This document shows, in pieces, positions 16,830 to 20,868 of a stretch of 20,868 bases of DNA. A program made the translations under genes and the position numbers. How positions within the stretch are numbered: position 1 is the stretch's first letter; the number at the start of each line of letters is the position of its first letter. The DNA lies in assembly GCA_002284615.2 (NCBI GenBank), contig MU069732.1:255602-276469 (forward strand). Direction: 5' to 3'. The stretch comes from Dunaliella salina. Lineage: Eukaryota > Chlorophyta > Chlorophyceae > Chlamydomonadales > Dunaliellaceae. The notes beneath the pieces were generated by a model, which searched no databases, had not been told where the DNA came from, and worked only from the letters and a program-made list of their open reading frames with translations.

Positions 16830-18060
16830 GGATATGCTCAGTGCAACACGTCATGGTGAATTGTGGTTATTGCTGAATCATGGTTATGCAGTCGGTTAAT
16901 CAGTCTGTTACCTTGTTCTTAGACTGGCTCAACAACTGGCCTACCAGTTGCTGAGAATTGTTGTGTTTCATTGGATTATACTTGTATCCAATAGCTTGGA
17001 TTTGACATCACCTATTCTCAGCATTGTAAATCGAGCAGATGACAGAGCAGTCCCCCATTGCCTCAGGAGGGGCATAGGGGAGCAGGCCTGGCAACCATGT
17101 ACCAAAGCTGAGTATGTCTTATATATGAAGAATTAGTGCTGTGCTGCATCATGCGGGAGTGCAGCAAGGAACAGCAAACCCCGAATCCCAGCAACCCTGC
17201 CTCACTCGCATCTCTCTTTCCATCAGCTCGAGTGAACTTGTCCTTTGTTCGGATGGCTTTAGCTGACCCTGGACGTTAAATGTAAAAGTCATATGTGCTC
17301 CCAGGTTGGTGAGGCGCGTATGACGCTAATCTCGCACAACAACGTTCCACCATCCCCCAGGAGAGTAGCAGACAGGTCGACGGGTCTATACCACAAGATG
17401 TTCATTCCCGACTTTCTTTCTCAAATCTAACCATGCCATTCATTATGGTTCATAAAAGTATTACATCCACCAGAAAATGATCAGAATCAGAGGACCCCAG
17501 ATCACTCTCCTGGCCTCAGATCACCTTTAAAAAAAGGCCCACAGCTCCACTTTGGGGCCGTTCTCCTCTTCTTTTTTGTGTGTTAATAACCTCCGTATAC
17601 ACTGCTAACATCCTGCCTATTCAAAAATAGGAAAGAAGGAGGTCAAAAATTCACCTTCAACACCCCCTTGCTTGATTTTCTCTATGGGAAATGGCTGAAA
17701 CTCTGTATCTTACCAACCAGTGGGTCTTTTTCACCCCATTCTTTTTAATGATATTCTTTTGATGAAATCACTCCAAATAACAAAGAATTATCTAAATTGG
17801 TGCAGTAGGTGGTCCGGGATGGAGATTTGATGGTGAAAACTAGGCTCCACGCCGCGGCCAATTAGGCAGGTGCCCCCCAACTGGCAAGATGTAAGCTCAA
17901 GTAGATAGCATTAGTTTAGGAACTTCAGTCCTAAACTTGAATCACATATTCAAGGAATATTAGAAAAGTACCCCCATTTGACGCCTTCGTCGCCCCCCTC
18001 TGGGAGAGTAGGGTGAAAAGTAACAGCCTTAGCAGTATTCTACTATATAGTACCTTATTG
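16830..18060. other. Unassigned sequence with two small hairpins
   Basis: No gene recognised. CAACTGG/CCAGTTG (16933-16950, 4-base loop) and AGTTTAGGA/TCCTAAACT (17913-17937, 7-base loop) are short perfect hairpins. The plus frame 16948-17136 is short and featureless. A tRNA-like segment is listed separately. Confidence 0.45.
17290..17420 (+). mobile_element. Possible tRNA-Ser-like SINE head
   Basis: GGTTGGTGAGGCGCGTATGACGCTAATC resembles the D-arm and anticodon arm of eukaryotic tRNA-Ser(GCT), including the GCTAATC loop. CGTTCCACCATCCCCC, at plausible spacing, could be a decayed B box. The segment ends in a CTTTCTTTCTC run, as SINEs often do. The acceptor stem is not convincing, so it is not an intact tRNA gene. 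Confidence 0.35.
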
Positions 18061-18466
18061 TTATGCTGCAATTAACTGATGCTGAGGCAGCTCAGAAGCT
18101 ACCTGCTTTTTCTGTCCAGTGCACCTGCAAACTAGATGCATGCTCTAAAGAACACAATTTTCTACTCCCATTCCCAAGATCAGGCACGGGGCACCTTTGC
18201 GACCATCCTGATCCCGATTTCACTCTTTTTCTTTTCTTGGTTGGGACTCTTGTTCTTTCCTTGGTGGGGAAGATGTGTGTGGCGTCTTGGCTCCAGGTGC
18301 TCGCCTTGTCCAGGACTCAACCGATGTAGGGAGTGCTTCCACTGTGTGTAGTTTCCCTTCCTTCTCACAATGAGATGCTAGACCTCGCTGGTGTGAAGTC
18401 CCAGTGCATGAGCTTGAAAGCCAAAATGTGCAATTTTTCAGCAAAAGGTGGAGGAGCACAGATTCA

Positions 18467-18570
18467 GTTGGTGGAACCCACTATTCACTACCGACGTCAG
18501 TGCTGACTGTTGGTTCTTTCCTTAACGCATGCTGGTTGCTGTCCAGCGCAGACTTTCTGTATATTAAAAC
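18467..18570 (+). repeat. Dispersed LINE-tail-like repeat, copy 5
   Basis: GTTGGTGGAACCCACTATTCACT, then GACTGTTGGTTCTTTCCTTAACGCATGC, then GTCCAGCGCAGACTTTC. It aligns over about 100 bp with 19735-19845, the segment following LINE relic B, though no LINE relic was recognised just upstream of this copy. Confidence 0.6.
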
Positions 18571-18665
18571 AAACACTTTGAAATGGTGCATGAGGGCCAT
18601 GAACATGCATAGGTTTCAAATAAAAAAAGGAAAATAAAAATAGCCGTTCCGAGTGGGTTTCAAAG

Positions 18666-18932
18666 GTGGTGCAACCTTTGACATCTGCATCCACAAGCCC
18701 CACAGCCTCCCCTCAATTCAACAGCAAACATGCTCATCACAATAGGCGGTCTAGAGCAAACACAGTGTGCAAGTGCGCAGGGAAATGTCATGATTCCTAC
18801 AAGCGCGGCCTGGGCAATTCTTGGCCACACTGTACAAATTTGGGCAAATCCAGGAATGGACATAGGGGAGGCTCATTAGGAGAAAATGAATTGGCGTCTT
18901 GTTTCATTGATGCCAGGTCACATCGAGAATAG
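18666..18932 (+). CDS. Small Cys/His/Lys-rich ORF, unknown, doubtful
   Basis: An 88-codon plus frame. After a Ser/Thr/Pro-rich start it reads HAHHNRRSRANTVCKCAGKC, then GNSWPHCTNLGKSRNGHRGG, then ENELASCFIDARSHRE. The Cys/His spacing and basic Gly-rich segment look like a nucleic-acid-binding or retroelement-type segment. GAATAGAGG|GTGAGT at the end could be a donor only if the TAG were avoided. It lies just upstream of LINE relic B and could be an upstream part of that element. No family recognised. Confidence 0.25.
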   Translation: MVQPLTSASTSPTASPQFNSKHAHHNRRSRANTVCKCAGKCHDSYKRGLGNSWPHCTNLGKSRNGHRGGSLGENELASCFIDARSHRE

Positions 18933-18959
18933 AGGGTGAGTCTTACTTGTTTGGCTCTG

Positions 18960-19620
18960 GGTGTGAAAAAAATTCAACGAACTGTTTCCAATATGCTCAC
19001 AGATCGACAGGATGGACATGAATTGACACCATCAAGCACTCAGCATTTGTTGTGAGGCACTCGGCGAAGGAAACTATGGATGGCTTGCATTTTCACTTTG
19101 GATGCATGCGATTCAGAAAGTCTATGCTCCCTGGAGATTGAATTTCCAAACAGCGTCCAACCCAACGTTCCGCATTGGCTGTTTCCATCCAGACAGCCAC
19201 CAATTAGACAACTCATTCATCCTGATGGTATCACATTCCTGCCCCTTGAAGGCAGAGAATCCACATATCACCCGCAAGACATGAATCCCAAAGACAGATA
19301 TCCACACCTCATTGAGCTTGAACTTTGCTCTGACACCAAGCCCCAACCAACTCTCCTCACTGCACAAAATCAACACAAACAAAATATCGAGAGCCTGCGC
19401 ACAAAAGATTCTTTGGGGCAGAAACAGCAGCAACAGAGTCACGTTATACACCCTACTAATTGGAATTGCTAGAACTATCTTCAATACCTACACTCTTGAC
19501 ACATCTGCAAAATTGGCCTACCCAAAGACAGAAAGCCCACAAAACTGTAACCGAACTTCATCATCCTGTTGTCAAGACTTCAATAAAATCAACAGCACCA
19601 AACAGGCCATGAAATTTAGC
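18960..19620 (+). pseudogene. LINE relic B: CCHC end, PD-(D/E)XK nuclease, tail domain
   Basis: It begins around PICSQIDRMDMN, the end of the zinc knuckle, followed after a stop by HHQALSICCEALGEGNYG. A frameshift leads to ACIFTLDACDSESL, then NVPHWLFP. The nuclease has HPDGITFLP with the Asp intact (19224-19226) but IELE where copies A and C have ELK or EVK, so the catalytic Lys is now Glu (19320-19322). LTAQNQHKQNIESLR follows. After another shift the tail domain reads VTLYTLLIGIARTIFNTYTL and KLAYPKT. It is closest to relic A, and both lie on the plus strand. The 3' segment shared with relic A follows at 19672. Confidence 0.75.
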
Positions 19621-19671
19621 AACATAAGCGATGGGGTAGGGGCTGCTGGATCAGTTGCTTGCAGGAGAAGG

Positions 19672-19850
19672 AGGAGCGCAGCTGGACGGCTGGCTGGCAG
19701 CCTGCCGGACCCACTTTGGCAGATAGCTTGCTTCCGTTGGTGGGACTCACTGTTAGTGCACTGTAAGTGCACGTGCCAGCGCAGACCGGGGGTGGTTTCT
19801 CCTGGATGCACGCTAGCTGTGTCCGGCATAGACTTTTACTTTTCCTCCAA
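19672..19850 (+). repeat. LINE 3' segment plus dispersed repeat copy 6
   Basis: GGACGGCTGGCTGGCAGCCTGCC and GTTGGTGGGACTCACTGTTAG match 15700-15790 after relic A. The following GGTTTCTCCTGGATGCACGC, GTGTCCGGCATAGACTTTTA and TTTTCC match the dispersed repeat at 18467. GTGCACTGTAAGTGCAC is a small inverted repeat within it. Confidence 0.6.
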
Positions 19851-20364
19851 AATGCAAGACGATGGGAAGTTGGATCAACCACCTATGACTCCGGTCTGAT
19901 CTGGTTTGCTGCGCACTTTCTGAGTTTAGGGGCCATGTGACCCAATCCAACCGAACGTTCGATGTTTGGCCATTTTCTTCCAGTTCAACTGAACAAGTTG
20001 TATTTCCAGCTGTCCTGGACGTGGAAGGCTCTCCTTCCTCTACCTTGACTTAAATCACCTGCTCAATGGCTGTTGGGACGGATTCCTCTTCTCATATGTG
20101 CTCAAAGTTTGCACATAGGCCACCCAAGAGGACCACCCTGTGGACCAATTCATTTCACCATCGGTTTTTGACTGCATGATTACCGCGACACAAGATGTAC
20201 CCTTTATGATGAAATGTGATGGCCACTGCTTGCATACATTTTTCGCTCGATCAACTGCCGGACATGAATTCAGTTGAGAAGCTGAATAAATTTGGGCCAC
20301 CCGCCACAACGTTTACAAATTTTGAAATTGTTGTCTGACTGCGTGTTACAACTTCACAGCAAAC
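19850..20364 (+). promoter_or_regulatory. Upstream and 5' leader region of the aldo/keto reductase gene
   Basis: About 515 bp between the last LINE-tail repeat and the reductase start codon, with no other gene. Non-repetitive, including the 10-bp palindrome CGAACGTTCG at 19952-19961 and an AATAAAT at about 20284 of uncertain meaning. The start codon context is CAGCAAACATGC. No clear TATA box is placed at a supported distance, so promoter position is inferred from location only. Confidence 0.4.
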
Positions 20365-20772
20365 ATGCAGCTCATGGACAAGCGTGTGAACGTGCCCTCC
20401 TCGCGCTCCACGAGCTTGAGCCGAACAACCCCTAGCCAGCCATTGCGAAGCAAGGTTGTGAGCCGGACTGCTACCCTGACACCCCCAACCCTGGCGCCAT
20501 CGGATGTGCGGACGCTGGGACAGTCGGACGTGCGAGTGAGTGCCGGAGGTTTTGAGTCGATGAGCCGGGTTTCAGTGGCCAGCGTGCATCATTGCCTCAC
20601 CTGTCCGCTGAATGGGTAGAGACATCTATCATCTAAAACACCATGCAGTGTTGTGCGTGATTGCGTGCTGTACGCATGGGGGTGAGCACAACCTGTCCTC
20701 ACCTTCCAAAAATTTGTGGTTGCCATCGCAGGTGCCTGTTATTGGCATCGGCACCTGGCAGTGGGGAGACAA
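20365..20772 (+). CDS. Aldo/keto reductase, plastid type, 5' exons (partial)
   Basis: Exon 1 is 20365-20535 (57 codons, phase 0) and ends before GTGAGT. Exon 2 is 20732-20772 (41 bp), preceded by CATCGCAG and followed by GTAAGG. Joined in phase they read ...RTLGQSDVR then VPVIGIGTWQWGD, the first beta-strand and loop of the NADPH-dependent aldo/keto reductase barrel. The GIGxWxWGD wording is close to plastid AKRs of plants (pyridoxal reductase and At1g06690-like proteins). The first ~48 residues are Ser/Thr/Arg/Pro-rich with few acidic residues, consistent with a chloroplast transit peptide. The catalytic Asp/Tyr/Lys/His lie beyond the window. Met1 is chosen as the first ATG in a good context; Met4 is a possible alternative. 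The substrate cannot be told from this part. Confidence 0.8.
20536..20731 (+). other. Intron 1 of the aldo/keto reductase gene
   Basis: 196-bp GT-AG intron with donor GA|GTGAGT and acceptor CATCGCAG|GTG. In-frame stops occur inside it, so read-through is excluded beyond codon 84. The sequence before the acceptor has only a weak pyrimidine tract. Confidence 0.75.
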
Positions 20773-20868
20773 GTAAGGCTTGAGTGTTCGGTCGAGTTTT
20801 TTTGTGGTTTTTGTGGTGAAAGAAAGATTTGTAGAGCGTCTGTGCATACAAGCTCGCACACACACACA
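20773..20868 (+). other. Start of intron 2, ending in a CA microsatellite
   Basis: Donor GTAAGG follows exon 2 directly. The intron has a T/G-rich run and ends, at the window edge, in (CA)n. Intron 2 runs past the window. Confidence 0.7.

Overview
This is a eukaryotic nuclear window that is mostly repetitive. One ordinary host gene is recognisable, and it enters only at the right edge: the 5' end of a plastid-type aldo/keto reductase, with a short second exon and GT-AG introns. A green alga is the best guess. The reasons are that this reductase type is common in plants and algae, that the LINE relics have a PD-(D/E)XK endonuclease and an RNase H domain of a kind I associate with green-algal retroelements, and that TGTAA motifs (the chlorophyte poly(A) signal) occur at one retroposed end. 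Species is not assigned. There are no operons, rRNA genes or CRISPR arrays, and no intact tRNA gene.

Layout. Positions 1-5700 are a patchwork of minisatellites and degenerate tandem repeats (units of about 26, 102, 85, 140 and 20/25 bp) plus an AT microsatellite. Positions 5700-8100 hold a hairpin, a doubled insertion structure with three copies of one target-like sequence, a 184-192 bp satellite, and a possible minus-strand exon. Positions 8380-9260 are unassigned sequence with short duplications. Positions 9269-10995 are a complete hAT-superfamily DNA transposon copy: 20-bp perfect terminal inverted repeats, a perfect 8-bp target duplication and ATACG/CGTAT-rich subterminal regions. Its minus-strand transposase keeps only the BED zinc finger, a Gln-rich linker and the start of the core. 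The finger is itself split by a 542-bp insertion between 14-bp direct repeats.

Positions 11860-19850 are a graveyard of plus-strand LINE relics. Four fragments (labelled D, A, C, B from left to right) together show RNase H, then a C-x2-C-x7-H-x4-C knuckle, then a PD-(D/E)XK nuclease, then a conserved C-terminal tail domain. Each nuclease copy has lost a different catalytic residue or carries a different lesion. Small tandem expansions (36 bp x3, 10 bp x5) sit inside two of the relics. Two tRNA-derived SINE copies share a body and tail, and one abuts the end of LINE copy A. A short dispersed repeat recurs about six times, several of them just downstream of LINE ends.

Positions 19850-20364 are the likely promoter and 5' leader region of the reductase. 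The most unusual items are the LINE domain architecture, the nested insertion in the hAT zinc finger, the doubled direct-repeat structure at 6318-6584 and the dispersed LINE-tail-like repeat.
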